This document shows positions 25,975-35,600 of a stretch of 37,208 nucleotides of DNA, one piece after another. Numbering within the stretch: position 1 is the stretch's first letter; each line of letters starts with the position of its first letter. The DNA comes from an uncultured Methylococcaceae bacterium (GTDB taxonomy: Bacteria > Pseudomonadota > Gammaproteobacteria > Methylococcales > Methylomonadaceae). Where the stretch lies: positions 1 through 37,208 of the forward strand of contig CAIMEB010000035.1 of the NCBI GenBank assembly GCA_903839855.1. The letters run 5' to 3'. The position numbers and the translations under genes are program-made. Under the pieces are notes generated by a model, which worked only from the letters and a program-made list of their open reading frames with translations, had not been told where the DNA came from and ran no database searches.

Positions 25975-26463
25975 TTATTTTATAAATCTAAAAAAACTGA
26001 TAAAGCGCATTAAGCTATAGACGAAAGGCCAGCATAACGTACCGGTAAAAACAGGTAGCCAAAATGAAGCATGTAACTGTGCGGGGTGTTGAAGATTCTT
26101 TGTAAAAAAAAGCAATAATTGAGAGAGTAATAAACAGAAAAAAATAAACAGGCCTTGCTGGAAAAAAGGAAACTGGCGTAATCGGTTATGAAATTTAAGA
26201 CACAAATAAACAATCAGTGAATAAGCCAACGCATACTGACCCAATAATCGGCCAGTTAGCTCGTCCGTCAATAAGCCAAACGTCCAGGCATAAAAAATAC
26301 CTACCCGATCGGGCAAACTCAAGACCCAATAAATCAACACTAACAGCACCCAGTCTGGATTCAATAAAGCCATTTCCTCCGATAGAGGCACTACCCTTAA
26401 GCACATCGTAAACACCAGCGTTAATATAACTTGAAAAAACCCAACCTGATTATTTAACCTCAT
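25975..26463 (-). CDS. mreD: Rod shape-determining protein MreD
   Basis: MreD is a small integral membrane protein of the elongasome that contacts MreC. The 162 residues form about five hydrophobic helices, with LLNPDWVLLVLIYWVLSLPDRVGI and FGLLTDELTGRLLGQYALAY as the recognisable family core (shown in parts: PDWVLLVLIYW, GLLTDELTGRLLGQ). It overlaps the end of mreC by 14 bases. Its sequence is weakly conserved in general, so the position between mreC and mrdA strengthens the call. Confidence 0.93.
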   Translation of the reverse strand: MRLNNQVGFFQVILTLVFTMCLRVVPLSEEMALLNPDWVLLVLIYWVLSLPDRVGIFYAWTFGLLTDELTGRLLGQYALAYSLIVYLCLKFHNRLRQFPFFQQGLFIFFCLLLSQLLLFFTKNLQHPAQLHASFWLPVFTGTLCWPFVYSLMRFISFFRFIK

Positions 26464-27340
26464 CAGTATTATCCTTTTTATCCTCTTTATCGGTTATTGA
26501 CTTTGTAATCAGAGGAACCGGTGCTGATTGACTCCAAACTATCATTAATTCTCTATTACGATCTAGCAAGGCTTTTGGTGTTGCGGTAATCGTAGCAAAC
26601 GCTTTATCAGGTTGTGTCGTAAACTCATCGACTATCGCAACGGGGTAACCTTGCGGAAAAGTCCCACCCAGACCAGATGTTATCAGTAAATCACCTGGTC
26701 GAATATCCGCGTTACTTGGCAAGAAGGGTAATATCAGTCGATTCAGTTGACCACTGCCCATTGCAATAGTGAGCAAACCATTACGATTGACCTGAACAGG
26801 TATCGCATGATTAGGGTCAGTAATCAACATAATTTCAGACGTAAAGGGCAATGCTCTAAAAACCTGCCCAACCACACCGTTTGCATCTAAAACAGGCTGT
26901 TGTGGATGAACTCCAAAACGGGTTCCCTTATTAACCACCACAATATGTTCATAAGGCGCCATATTAACCGATAATAACTCAGCCACCAGCACCTGCTCGC
27001 CTAATTTAAACGAGTTTTCTAATAGCGCCCGTAAACGAATATTTTCCTTTTCTAAAGCATCAAACTTAAGTAAACGTGTTTGATGAATAACCTGCTCTTC
27101 ACGTAATCGTTCATTTTCTAACTTTAATGCGCGATAACTAATCACAGAGCGAGCCGCATGTTCAAAGAGAGATGTAGGTAAGTCGACCAGATATTTTAAG
27201 GGATCAACAAGCACTGAAATTGTGCTATGAACTTTATTTTGAGAACTTCTATACTCAGTCACAAGTAAAATGGTTGAAGCAATAACAGCTACCAATAAAC
27301 GCGTGTTAATTGATGGCCCCGTGGCAAAGATAAGTTTTAT
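26450..27340 (-). CDS. mreC: Cell shape-determining protein MreC
   Basis: MreC is a bitopic periplasmic scaffold that activates PBP2-RodA. It has an N-terminal membrane helix, a coiled coil (about residues 70-110, ENERLREEQ...LEKENIRLRALL) and two beta domains with PGDLLITSGLGGTFPQGYPV. The first canonical start is TTG at 27295, at the membrane helix and without a ribosome binding site. The frame extends 15 codons upstream with conserved-looking (M)KLIFATGPSINTRLL. It reaches an ATA at 27340 preceded seven bases earlier by AGAGG. I therefore draw the gene from ATA, giving 296 residues. If ATA is truly used, translation may be weak and limiting. Confidence 0.95.
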   Translation of the reverse strand: MKLIFATGPSINTRLLVAVIASTILLVTEYRSSQNKVHSTISVLVDPLKYLVDLPTSLFEHAARSVISYRALKLENERLREEQVIHQTRLLKFDALEKENIRLRALLENSFKLGEQVLVAELLSVNMAPYEHIVVVNKGTRFGVHPQQPVLDANGVVGQVFRALPFTSEIMLITDPNHAIPVQVNRNGLLTIAMGSGQLNRLILPFLPSNADIRPGDLLITSGLGGTFPQGYPVAIVDEFTTQPDKAFATITATPKALLDRNRELMIVWSQSAPVPLITKSITDKEDKKDNTDEVK

Positions 27341-27391
27341 AGCTGCGCCTCTTATTAATTAAATATCTCTTGTCAAATATATCTGGAGATA

Positions 27392-28438
27392 TTACTCCAG
27401 TGAAAAACTTGACAGTCCCTTTCTATCCAATAGCTCTAATACCATCCCTCCACCCCTTGCCACACAGGTTAATGGATCATCCGCAATATGAACCGGCAAG
27501 CCTATTTCCTCGGAAATAAGTAAATTGATATCTTTTAATAAAGCCCCTCCCCCTGTTAAATAAATCCCCTGATTAGCCACGTCCGCACCCAGCTCAGGAG
27601 GTGTTTGTTCAAGAGCTACTTTTACTGCACTGACAATACCCGCCAAAGGCTCTTGCAGTGCTTCTAAAATTTCATTGCTGTTTAAAGAAAAACTGCGAGG
27701 TGCACCTTCTGCTAAATTACGGCCTTTAACTTCAATCTCTTTGACCTCCTTACCAGGATAAGCCGAACCAATGGCTATCTTAATTTTTTCCGCAGTCACT
27801 TCTCCGATCAACGTACCGTAGTTTTTCCGCACATAGTTAATAATAGCCTCATCAAAGCGATCACCACCAATACGGACAGAACTTGAGTAAACAATACCAT
27901 TTAATGAGATAACCGCCACTTCGGAAGTACCCGCACCAATATCCAGCACCATAGATCCACACGCCTCATCAACTGGCAAACCCGCGCCTATCGCCGCAGA
28001 AATAGGTTCCTCAATCAAATAAACCTCACGCGCCCCGGCCATCGAAGCCGATTCACGTATGGCTCGACGTTCAACCTGAGTTGAGCCTGAAGGTACACAG
28101 ATTAAAATACGCGGACTGGGACGCAACCAACGATTTTTTTTATGAACCTTCTCAATAAAAAAACGCAACATACGCTCAGTAATAGCAAAATCAGCAATAA
28201 CCCCGTCTTTAAGTGGACGAATTGCAGTAATATTGTTCGGGGTACGTCCCAACATTAATTTTGCTTCAGCCCCCACCGCCGCAATGGTCTTTGCACCACG
28301 AATCTTGTCTTCTTTGATAGCAACCACCGATGGTTCATTCAGCACAATGCCTTGACCAGGAATATAAATCAGCGTATTGGCCGTTCCTAGATCTATAGAA
28401 AGATCATTAGAGAAAAGACCGCGAATTCTTTTGAACAT
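27392..28438 (-). CDS. mreB: Rod shape-determining protein MreB (bacterial actin)
   Basis: MreB filaments guide side-wall synthesis in rod cells. The actin-fold phosphate motifs are visible: [13 protein letters not shown] near the N-terminus, [16 protein letters not shown], and [16 protein letters not shown]. The [17 protein letters not shown]-type region is present as [19 protein letters not shown]. Its 348 residues are standard. It starts the operon mreBCD-mrdA-rodA-mltB, and AGGAAACAGG precedes the ATG. It is divergent from gatC, an arrangement also found in pseudomonads. Confidence 0.98.
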   Translation of the reverse strand: MFKRIRGLFSNDLSIDLGTANTLIYIPGQGIVLNEPSVVAIKEDKIRGAKTIAAVGAEAKLMLGRTPNNITAIRPLKDGVIADFAITERMLRFFIEKVHKKNRWLRPSPRILICVPSGSTQVERRAIRESASMAGAREVYLIEEPISAAIGAGLPVDEACGSMVLDIGAGTSEVAVISLNGIVYSSSVRIGGDRFDEAIINYVRKNYGTLIGEVTAEKIKIAIGSAYPGKEVKEIEVKGRNLAEGAPRSFSLNSNEILEALQEPLAGIVSAVKVALEQTPPELGADVANQGIYLTGGGALLKDINLLISEEIGLPVHIADDPLTCVARGGGMVLELLDRKGLSSFSLE

Positions 28439-28513
28439 CTTTACCTGTTTCCTGTGGGAAATAAAAACTGTGATACTTTATCAATCAAGCAGGTATTTGG
28501 GCAAGCTATAAGT

Positions 28514-28541
28514 ATCGTATTTGTAGTAATATACTCAGCAA
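28514..28541 (-). promoter_or_regulatory. Possible sigma-70 promoter of the mre operon
   Basis: On the minus strand TTGCTG (-35, 28536-28541) and TACGAT (-10, 28514-28519) are 16 bases apart, about 75 bases before the mreB ATG. The rest of the 345-base gap between mreB and gatC (28439-28783) shows no gene and no clear gatC promoter. Confidence 0.3.
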
Positions 28542-28783
28542 TGACAGAAGGTACAAGGTTAAATACAAAGATCGTCTGACTGAAAACCCCAATTTTTAAC
28601 TACAACACCTTTTCTATCACTTGACCTCACCGTGTTATAGACGTTCAGAAATTAAATTTCCAAACTCATTTGCTACAGACCTTTAAAATAAGGGTATTCC
28701 TGTACATTATTGGATTTTATTTATCTGAAAGTCCATAGCAGAATAGTAATGCGTTATAAACCGAACGAAAAAGGGAGACAACC

Positions 28784-29071
28784 ATGTCGTTAACGGCAAA
28801 TGATGTAACCCAAATTGCGCACTTGGCGCGTTTGGGAATTGATAAGCAAGATATCGACTCTTATGCAAAAGATCTATCGGGCATATTAGACTTAATGACT
28901 CAAATGAGTGAGTTAAATACTGATCATGTAGACCCAATGGCACACCCAATGGATCAAGTGCAACGCCTAAGAGTAGATACTATCTCAGAACCCAATAATC
29001 GCGAAAAGTTTATGTCCATTGCGCCACAGACAGAAGCAGGACTATATCTTGTTCCAAAAGTGATTGAGTAA
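28784..29071 (+). CDS. gatC: Asp-tRNA(Asn)/Glu-tRNA(Gln) amidotransferase subunit C
   Basis: GatC is the small linker subunit of the GatCAB complex, wrapping around the GatA-GatB interface. The 95 residues carry the family pattern: [12 protein letters not shown] at the start, then [18 protein letters not shown] and [13 protein letters not shown] strong AGGGAG ribosome binding site precedes the ATG. gatA follows after 14 bases. Confidence 0.96.
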   Translation: MSLTANDVTQIAHLARLGIDKQDIDSYAKDLSGILDLMTQMSELNTDHVDPMAHPMDQVQRLRVDTISEPNNREKFMSIAPQTEAGLYLVPKVIE

Positions 29072-29085
29072 AGGTAACCCAAATA

Positions 29086-30537
29086 ATGCATACGAAATCA
29101 TTAACAGAATTAGCCCATGGCTTACGTTCGGGCGAATTTTCCAGTGTAGAACTCACCCAGCATTTTTTAAAGCGGATTAAACAACATCAAGATTTAAACG
29201 CTTATATCACCGTTACCGAAGAAACTGCCTTACAAAATGCTATCGTTGCGGATGCACGGATAGCTAACGGACAAAGTACAGCCCTCACCGGCATACCGAT
29301 TGCCCAAAAAGATATTTTCTGCACCTTGGACATCAAAACGAGCTGTGGATCAAAAATACTGGATAACTTTATTGCCCCCTATAACGCCACCGTCGTCGAA
29401 AAATTTAATCTGGCCGGTGCAGTGTTGCTAGGTAAACTCAACATGGATGAATTTGCCATGGGTTCATCGAACGAAACCAGCTATTACGGCGCAGTTAAAA
29501 ACCCCTGGAACATTAACACCGTTCCTGGCGGCTCATCAGGCGGCTCGGGTGCGGCGGTTGCCGCACGATTAGCGGCCTGTGCAACGGGAACCGATACCGG
29601 TGGTTCAATACGTCAACCGGCAGCTCATTGCGGCATTACAGGTTTAAAGCCTACTTACGGACGCGTATCCCGTTATGGCATGATTGCTTATGCCTCCAGC
29701 CTGGATCAAGGTGGCCCCATGGCGCGTAGCGCAGAAGATGTGGCCATACTATTACAAACCATGGCCGGATTTGACCCAAAAGATTCCACCAGTGTGGACT
29801 TAAGTGTACCTGATTATAGTGCGGGATTGAATAACCCACTGGCTGGATTAAAGATTGGCTTGCCTAAGGAATTCTTTAGCAATGATTTAAACAGTGATAT
29901 GGCGGCAACCCTTGAAACCGCTATTAATGAATACCGTAAGCTAGGAGCAGAAGTTAAAGAAGTATCCATGCCCAATCTTAGACTGGCTATTCCAGCTTAC
30001 TATGTTATTGCTCCAGCCGAATGCTCAGCGAATTTATCCCGTTTCGATGGCGTTCGTTTTGGCTATCGTTGCGAAAATCCGGTAGATTTAACTGATCTTT
30101 ATACCCGCTCTCGTGGCGAAGGCTTTGGCAAAGAGGTTAAACGGCGCATTCTGATGGGTACTTATGCTTTATCCACGGGTTATTACGATGCTTATTATGT
30201 TAAAGCTCAAAAAATTAGACGGCTCATCAGTGACGACTTTAAAATGGCTTTGACTGAAGTGGATGTCATCATGGGGCCAGTGACACCGACCCCCGCTTTT
30301 GGCATTGGTGAAAAAATTGCAGACCCTATCGAGATGTACTTATCGGATATTTATACTATCGCTATCAACTTGGCTGGCTTACCTGCCCTATCGATTCCCG
30401 CAGGCTTTATTAATGGTCTACCAGTAGGTTTACAGATTATTGGTAATTATTTTTCCGAAGACCGTTTATTAAACATTGCTCATCAGTATCAACAGGTCAC
30501 CGATTGGCATCAACACACGCCTAAAGGCTTTGAATAA
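29086..30537 (+). CDS. gatA: Asp-tRNA(Asn)/Glu-tRNA(Gln) amidotransferase subunit A
   Basis: GatA is the glutaminase subunit that frees ammonia for GatB. It belongs to the amidase signature family, and the Ser-cisSer-Lys triad is complete: K75 (IAQKDIFCT), S150 ([14 protein letters not shown]) and S174 ([11 protein letters not shown]), with spacing equal to characterised GatA enzymes. Its 483 residues are normal. In proteobacteria lacking AsnRS or GlnRS the complex makes Asn-tRNA or Gln-tRNA; which one applies here cannot be seen. gatB follows after 10 bases. Confidence 0.98.
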   Translation: MHTKSLTELAHGLRSGEFSSVELTQHFLKRIKQHQDLNAYITVTEETALQNAIVADARIANGQSTALTGIPIAQKDIFCTLDIKTSCGSKILDNFIAPYNATVVEKFNLAGAVLLGKLNMDEFAMGSSNETSYYGAVKNPWNINTVPGGSSGGSGAAVAARLAACATGTDTGGSIRQPAAHCGITGLKPTYGRVSRYGMIAYASSLDQGGPMARSAEDVAILLQTMAGFDPKDSTSVDLSVPDYSAGLNNPLAGLKIGLPKEFFSNDLNSDMAATLETAINEYRKLGAEVKEVSMPNLRLAIPAYYVIAPAECSANLSRFDGVRFGYRCENPVDLTDLYTRSRGEGFGKEVKRRILMGTYALSTGYYDAYYVKAQKIRRLISDDFKMALTEVDVIMGPVTPTPAFGIGEKIADPIEMYLSDIYTIAINLAGLPALSIPAGFINGLPVGLQIIGNYFSEDRLLNIAHQYQQVTDWHQHTPKGFE

Positions 30538-30547
30538 GGAGATAACA

Positions 30548-31981
30548 ATGGAATGGGAAACAGTAATCGGCTTGGAAATTCATACCCAATTAGCCACACA
30601 ATCAAAAATATTTTCCGGTGCATCAACTGCTTATGGCGCTGAACCCAATACCCAAGCCTGTGCCGTTGATTTAGGCCTACCCGGTGTTTTGCCGGTATTA
30701 AACGAAGAGACCGTACGACTGGCGGTCATCTTTGGTATGGCTATTGAGGCACACATTGCACCTTATTCAGTGTTTGCCAGAAAAAACTACTTTTATCCTG
30801 ACTTACCTAAAGGCTATCAAATTAGCCAAATGGATCATCCGATCGTAGGGCAAGGGCACTTGGATATTGAGGTCGAGGGGGTCACTAAACGCATTGGTAT
30901 AACCCGTGCCCACCTTGAAGAAGATGCGGGTAAGTCATTACATGAAAGCTTTCATGGCTTAACAGGCATCGATTTAAACCGTGCCGGAACGCCGTTATTA
31001 GAAATCGTCTCTGAACCCGACATGCGTTCAGCTAAAGAAGCGGTCGCCTATATGCGAAAACTGTATGAACTGGTACGCTATTTAGGTATCTGTGATGGTA
31101 ACATGCAAGAAGGCTCTTTCCGGTGTGATGCCAACGTCTCAGTACGCCCCAAAGGCCAATCAACATTTGGCACTCGCGCGGAAATCAAAAACATTAACTC
31201 ATTTAAGTTTGTTGAGAAAGCCATTAACCATGAAGTCGAACGGCAAATTGAGCTAATTGAGAATGGCGGCAAAGTTGTTCAGGAAACCCGTTTGTACGAC
31301 TCGGTCAAAGATGAAACCCGTTCTATGCGTAGCAAAGAAGAGGCTAACGACTACCGCTACTTTCCAGACCCTGACTTATTACCCGTGCTGATTGATGAAG
31401 CGTTTAAAGCACAGATTAAAGCCCATTTACCTGAATTACCTCAGGCTAAAAAGCTTCGCTTTAAAACCGACTACCAATTAGATGAAGAAAGCGCGACTAT
31501 TTTAACCACGTCACGTCCCTTAGCGGATTACTTTGAAGCCACGCTGAAGGCCTCACAGTCTGAGCCCAGGTTATGTGCCAATTGGATTACTGGTGATTTA
31601 TCGGCGGCACTCAATAAAGCAGGACTAGAAATAACTGACTCCCCCATTAGCGATGAACGCTTAGCGGGTTTATTAAAGCGTATTAGCGACAATACTATTT
31701 CAGGAAAAATTGCTAAACAAGTCTTTGAAGTACTCTGGCAATCACCAGCCACCGCCGATGAAATCATTGCTGAACAAGGCTTAAAACAAATCACTGATAC
31801 CGGTGCCATTGAAGCTATCATCGATAAGATCATTGCCGATAACCAAGGTCAGGTTGAGCAATACCGGAGTGGCAAAGATAAAGTATTCGCTTTCTTTGTA
31901 GGCCAGGTTATGAAAGAAATGAAAGGTAAAGCGAATCCAGCAGAAGTGAATAAGCTGTTAAAAAATAAACTACAAGGTTAA
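30548..31981 (+). CDS. gatB: Asp-tRNA(Asn)/Glu-tRNA(Gln) amidotransferase subunit B
   Basis: GatB binds the mischarged tRNA, activates the Asp or Glu with ATP and completes the amidation. The start is the ATG at 30548 ([17 protein letters not shown]), with AAGGAG upstream. The frame is open further into gatA, but those residues are not GatB. Family signatures include [44 protein letters not shown] and [16 protein letters not shown]. The C-terminal YqeY-like helical domain ends the protein ([16 protein letters not shown]). The length is 477 residues. Confidence 0.98.
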   Translation: MEWETVIGLEIHTQLATQSKIFSGASTAYGAEPNTQACAVDLGLPGVLPVLNEETVRLAVIFGMAIEAHIAPYSVFARKNYFYPDLPKGYQISQMDHPIVGQGHLDIEVEGVTKRIGITRAHLEEDAGKSLHESFHGLTGIDLNRAGTPLLEIVSEPDMRSAKEAVAYMRKLYELVRYLGICDGNMQEGSFRCDANVSVRPKGQSTFGTRAEIKNINSFKFVEKAINHEVERQIELIENGGKVVQETRLYDSVKDETRSMRSKEEANDYRYFPDPDLLPVLIDEAFKAQIKAHLPELPQAKKLRFKTDYQLDEESATILTTSRPLADYFEATLKASQSEPRLCANWITGDLSAALNKAGLEITDSPISDERLAGLLKRISDNTISGKIAKQVFEVLWQSPATADEIIAEQGLKQITDTGAIEAIIDKIIADNQGQVEQYRSGKDKVFAFFVGQVMKEMKGKANPAEVNKLLKNKLQG

Positions 31982-32003
31982 AAACAGCCTGCTTGAAATA
32001 TAT

Positions 32004-32031
32004 AAAAACGGGAACCTAAGCTCCCGTTTTT
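32004..32031. terminator. Rho-independent terminator between gatB and amtB
   Basis: AAAAACGGGA (32004-32013) and TCCCGTTTTT (32022-32031) form a perfect 10-base stem with an eight-base loop. Flanking A- and T-runs let it work in both directions, for gatB on the plus strand and amtB on the minus strand. Confidence 0.85.
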
Positions 32032-32070
32032 ATTAGTCGTTAAATCAGCCCATTAAAATCAGCATTACAA

Positions 32071-33468
32071 TTATAAATGGTAAGCCGTTTCGCCATGCTC
32101 AGAAATATCCAAACCTTCACGCTCGGCTTCTTCACTCACTCTTAAGCCTATTACAATATCAATCAATTTGAAGGCAATAAAAGACACTATACCCGACCAA
32201 ACGATACAGAGACTTACCCCCCAAAGTTGGCTGATAAACTGTGTTGTAAAACTATACTCTGCGACCCCATTAGCAACATAATCCCATACGCCAGTACCCC
32301 CTAAAGCTGGGTTTGCCACTACCGAAGTACCCAAAGCACCAATAATTCCGCCAATTCCGTGAACACCAAAGGCATCCAATGAATCATCATAACCCATAAG
32401 ACTCTTCAGACTTGTCACCGCAATAAAACAGGCAACACCTGCAACCAAACCTAAAACGATAGATCCCATTGGACCCGCCCAACCACAGGCAGGCGTAATA
32501 GCCACTAATCCTGCAATCGCTCCAGAAGCGCCACCCAACATGCTTGGTTTACCACGAACAATCCATTCTGCCCCACTCCAGGCTAATGTAGCTGCAGCAC
32601 TGGCTAATAAGGTGTTAACAAAAACCAGAGCAGAAAGACCGTTAGCTTCTAAATTAGAACCTACGTTAAAACCAAACCAACCCACCCATAATAAAGAAGC
32701 ACCCACCATTGTCATCGTGACACTGTGTGGCGCAAGTGATTCTTTGTTATAACCAATACGTTTACCAACGATCAAACAGCCGACCAAGCCAGCAATACCG
32801 GCGTTAATATGAACAACCGTACCACCCGCAAAATCTAAAGCGCCTTTTTGAAATAGAAAACCTGCTGTCGCACCCGCAGTAGTCCCCGCTGCGGCATCAG
32901 TATAGGCATCAGGACCCGCCCAATACCAAACCATGTGAGCCATAGGTAAATAAGCAAACGTAAACCAGATTAACATAAACACTAATATTGCTGAAAACTT
33001 AACCCGTTCAGCAAAAGCACCAATAATCAAAGCCGGCGTGATACCCGCAAAAGTCAGCTGAAATGCCACATAAATATATTCAGGTATATAAACCCCTTTA
33101 GTGAAGCTAGCTGCCATTGAGTCTGGCGTGATACCGAACAGAAACAGCTTACTAAATCCACCAATAAAAGGATTACCTTCTGTGAAAGCAAGACTATACC
33201 CATAAAGAGCCCATAGCACAGCCATCATAGAAAAAATAATAAATACCTGCATTAATACAGAGAGCATATTTTTGGCACGTACCATACCACCATAAAACAA
33301 AGCTAATCCTGGAATAACCATCAGAATAACCAGAACGGTTGCTACAATCATCCAGGCAGTATCGCCCTTATTGATACTAGGCGCAACTACTGCGGCGGGA
33401 TCTGCCAGCGCAAATCCGGCAAAACTTACCAACGCAACAAAAATAAAGCTATTTAATAACTGTTTCAT
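32071..33468 (-). CDS. amtB: Ammonium transporter AmtB
   Basis: AmtB conducts ammonium across the inner membrane as a trimer. A cleavable signal peptide (about residues 1-22) precedes eleven membrane segments. The pore histidine pair is H178 (PMAHMVWYW) and H370 (AFGVHGIGG), and the DDSLDAFGVHG signature is intact. Its 465 residues are slightly longer than E. coli AmtB. A GGGGGAG ribosome binding site precedes the ATG. It lies 18 bases after glnK, the standard pair in which GlnK blocks the channel when nitrogen is plentiful. Confidence 0.97.
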   Translation of the reverse strand: MKQLLNSFIFVALVSFAGFALADPAAVVAPSINKGDTAWMIVATVLVILMVIPGLALFYGGMVRAKNMLSVLMQVFIIFSMMAVLWALYGYSLAFTEGNPFIGGFSKLFLFGITPDSMAASFTKGVYIPEYIYVAFQLTFAGITPALIIGAFAERVKFSAILVFMLIWFTFAYLPMAHMVWYWAGPDAYTDAAAGTTAGATAGFLFQKGALDFAGGTVVHINAGIAGLVGCLIVGKRIGYNKESLAPHSVTMTMVGASLLWVGWFGFNVGSNLEANGLSALVFVNTLLASAAATLAWSGAEWIVRGKPSMLGGASGAIAGLVAITPACGWAGPMGSIVLGLVAGVACFIAVTSLKSLMGYDDSLDAFGVHGIGGIIGALGTSVVANPALGGTGVWDYVANGVAEYSFTTQFISQLWGVSLCIVWSGIVSFIAFKLIDIVIGLRVSEEAEREGLDISEHGETAYHL

Positions 33469-33486
33469 AACTCCCCCGTACCAAGA

Positions 33487-33864
<378 letters not shown>

Positions 33865-33871
33865 TTACTTA

Positions 33872-33889
33872 AAGCAGAGAGTGTGCCAA
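33872..33889 (-). promoter_or_regulatory. Sigma-54 promoter of glnK-amtB
   Basis: The minus strand reads TTGGCACACTCTCTGCTT. It has GG and GC separated by exactly ten bases, the -24/-12 pattern of RpoN promoters, and keeps TGGCAC and TGCT. It would give a leader of about 37 bases before glnK. This fits nitrogen-limited, NtrC-driven expression. Confidence 0.75.
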
Positions 33890-33923
33890 GTATAATTTCA
33901 TCATTATTTTTATTATCTATGTA

Positions 33924-33949
33924 CAGGTAATAGGGTCAGGTAATAGGGT
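33924..33949. repeat. 13-base perfect tandem repeat upstream of the glnK promoter
   Basis: CAGGTAATAGGGT occurs at 33924-33936 and again at 33937-33949. A partial third copy (AATAGGGT) follows at 33956-33963. It lies between the sigma-54 promoter and the NtrC-like sites, the span that must bend for enhancer contact. Confidence 0.6.
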
Positions 33950-34044
33950 AATGTCAATAGGGTAATAAAAGAAACCTTAACACAATGAAAGGGGAATAAT
34001 CGGGAGAACCTCTTAAACAACCCTGCTCTTACAAGCATTTATAT

Positions 34045-34088
34045 GCACCAGATCAGCGCGTAAGAAACTTTACGTTCCACGATGGTGC
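34045..34088. promoter_or_regulatory. Two NtrC-like enhancer sites upstream of glnK
   Basis: Site A is GCAC-N7-GCGC (34045-34059), one mismatch from the NtrC dyad GCAC-N7-GTGC. Site B is GTTC-N7-GTGC (34074-34088), with an intact right half (TGGTGCA). Their centres are 29 bases apart, about three helical turns, and lie roughly 190-220 bases upstream of the predicted start of transcription. The rest of the gap 33826-34178 shows no gene. Confidence 0.55.
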
Positions 34089-34178
34089 AAAAAACCTATT
34101 CAAAGTCTTTAACCAACATAAACCAGATTGAATGCGTACAAAAGTAACACCATAACAAATCACCCGCAAACATAGACA

Positions 34179-35600
34179 CTAATCTTCTGCCTCTATCCCC
34201 AACTCTTTTATTTTACGGGTCAGTGTATTTCGCCCATAACCCAATAAAACGGATGCTTCATGACGACGTCCATGGGTAAAATCAAGAGCAGCTTTAATTA
34301 AAATGGCCTCAACGATTGGAATCGTCTGTTTTGCAACCTCCGGCTCTTTTATAAGCAGTTGCTGATCTACCCAGCTTCTCAATAAGGCTTCCCAATCAGC
34401 ACCGGCATTATCTTTTTCGATAGGCGCACTCATTAATTCTGGCGGTAAATCATGTAAATGAATTTCCCTACTGGATGCCATGACCGTTAACCAACGACAA
34501 CTATTTTCTAATTGCCTAACGTTTCCAGGCCATTCCAGGGTACTCAAATAAGCTTCTGCATCGGACTTTAAAACTTTATTTTCGACGCCTAACTCGGAAG
34601 CCGCCTGTTGTAAAAAGTGCCGTAACAACAAAGGAATGTCTTGCTTTCTCTCACGCAGAGCCGGAATATGAATACGAATAACATTCAGTCGATGAAATAA
34701 ATCTTCTCGAAATCGACCCTGTTCAACCAAAACCTCCAGATTTTGATGCGTAGCCGCAATAATACGCACATCAACCTTAACAGCCAAATGAGCTCCTACC
34801 GGATAAAACTCACCATCCGCCAGAACCCGCAATAACCGGGTTTGTAATTCTGCCGGCATATCGCCTATTTCATCCAGAAAAAGAGTTCCTCCATTAGCTT
34901 GCTCAAAACGTCCCGCTCTCCGTGCTTGAGCACCCGTAAAAGCCCCCTTCTCATGCCCAAATAACTCAGATTCCATCAAATCTTTGGGAATAGCTGCCAT
35001 ATTTAAAGCAATAAAAGGATTTTTAGATCGAGGACTATGACGATGCAACGCCTTAGCCACTAACTCCTTACCCGTACCCGACTCACCATTTATAAGAACC
35101 GTAATATGAGAGCGTGCCAAGCGTCCAATTGCTCTAAAAACTTCTTGCATAGCAGGCGCTTCACCAATAATCTCGGGCGTTGGCTCACTAGCGGCAACTG
35201 CAAAACGAGACGCATCGTTTTGCAGTTGCCGACCGTGTAAACAAGCACGTTGTGCCAGACTAACGACTTCCTTAATATCAAACGGTTTAGGCAAATATTC
35301 GAAAGCACCGCCATGAAAAGCAGACACTGCGCTTTCTAAATCGGAATGAGCGGTCATAACAATCACCGGCAAGTTTGGATGACTCTGTTGAACCTTATCC
35401 AAAAGCTCTAGACCATCCATTCCAGGCATCCGAATATCGGTTATCAAGGCATCCGGCAAATCACTTTCTAAAGCACTTAACAAATCGTGCCCGGCAGAGA
35501 ATGTCCGAGTGATAATATCTGCTTTTTGTAACGCCTTCTCAACCACCCAACGTATTGATTTATCATCATCAACAATCCAGACAGTATCATGTTTAGCCAT
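34179..35600 (-). CDS. ntrC: Nitrogen regulation response regulator NtrC (GlnG)
   Basis: NtrC activates sigma-54 promoters of nitrogen genes when phosphorylated by NtrB. The receiver domain (about residues 5-120) has the phospho-acceptor D55 in ITDIRMPGMDG and a conserved Lys in YLPKPF. The AAA+ domain (about 145-380) has Walker A GESGTGKE (172-179), the sigma-54 contact loop GAFTGA (219-224) and Walker B TLFLDEIGD. A Fis-type helix-turn-helix ends the protein (ASVLLGYGRNTLTRKIKEL). Its 473 residues match the family. Its ATG overlaps the ntrB stop by eight bases. Confidence 0.97.
   Translation of the reverse strand: MAKHDTVWIVDDDKSIRWVVEKALQKADIITRTFSAGHDLLSALESDLPDALITDIRMPGMDGLELLDKVQQSHPNLPVIVMTAHSDLESAVSAFHGGAFEYLPKPFDIKEVVSLAQRACLHGRQLQNDASRFAVAASEPTPEIIGEAPAMQEVFRAIGRLARSHITVLINGESGTGKELVAKALHRHSPRSKNPFIALNMAAIPKDLMESELFGHEKGAFTGAQARRAGRFEQANGGTLFLDEIGDMPAELQTRLLRVLADGEFYPVGAHLAVKVDVRIIAATHQNLEVLVEQGRFREDLFHRLNVIRIHIPALRERKQDIPLLLRHFLQQAASELGVENKVLKSDAEAYLSTLEWPGNVRQLENSCRWLTVMASSREIHLHDLPPELMSAPIEKDNAGADWEALLRSWVDQQLLIKEPEVAKQTIPIVEAILIKAALDFTHGRRHEASVLLGYGRNTLTRKIKELGIEAED

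Noticed and set aside
30476-30547. N-terminal extension of gatB into gatA
   Set aside because: The added residues overlap the gatA 3' end in another frame; ATG at 30548 has AAGGAG upstream and gives the family N-terminus.
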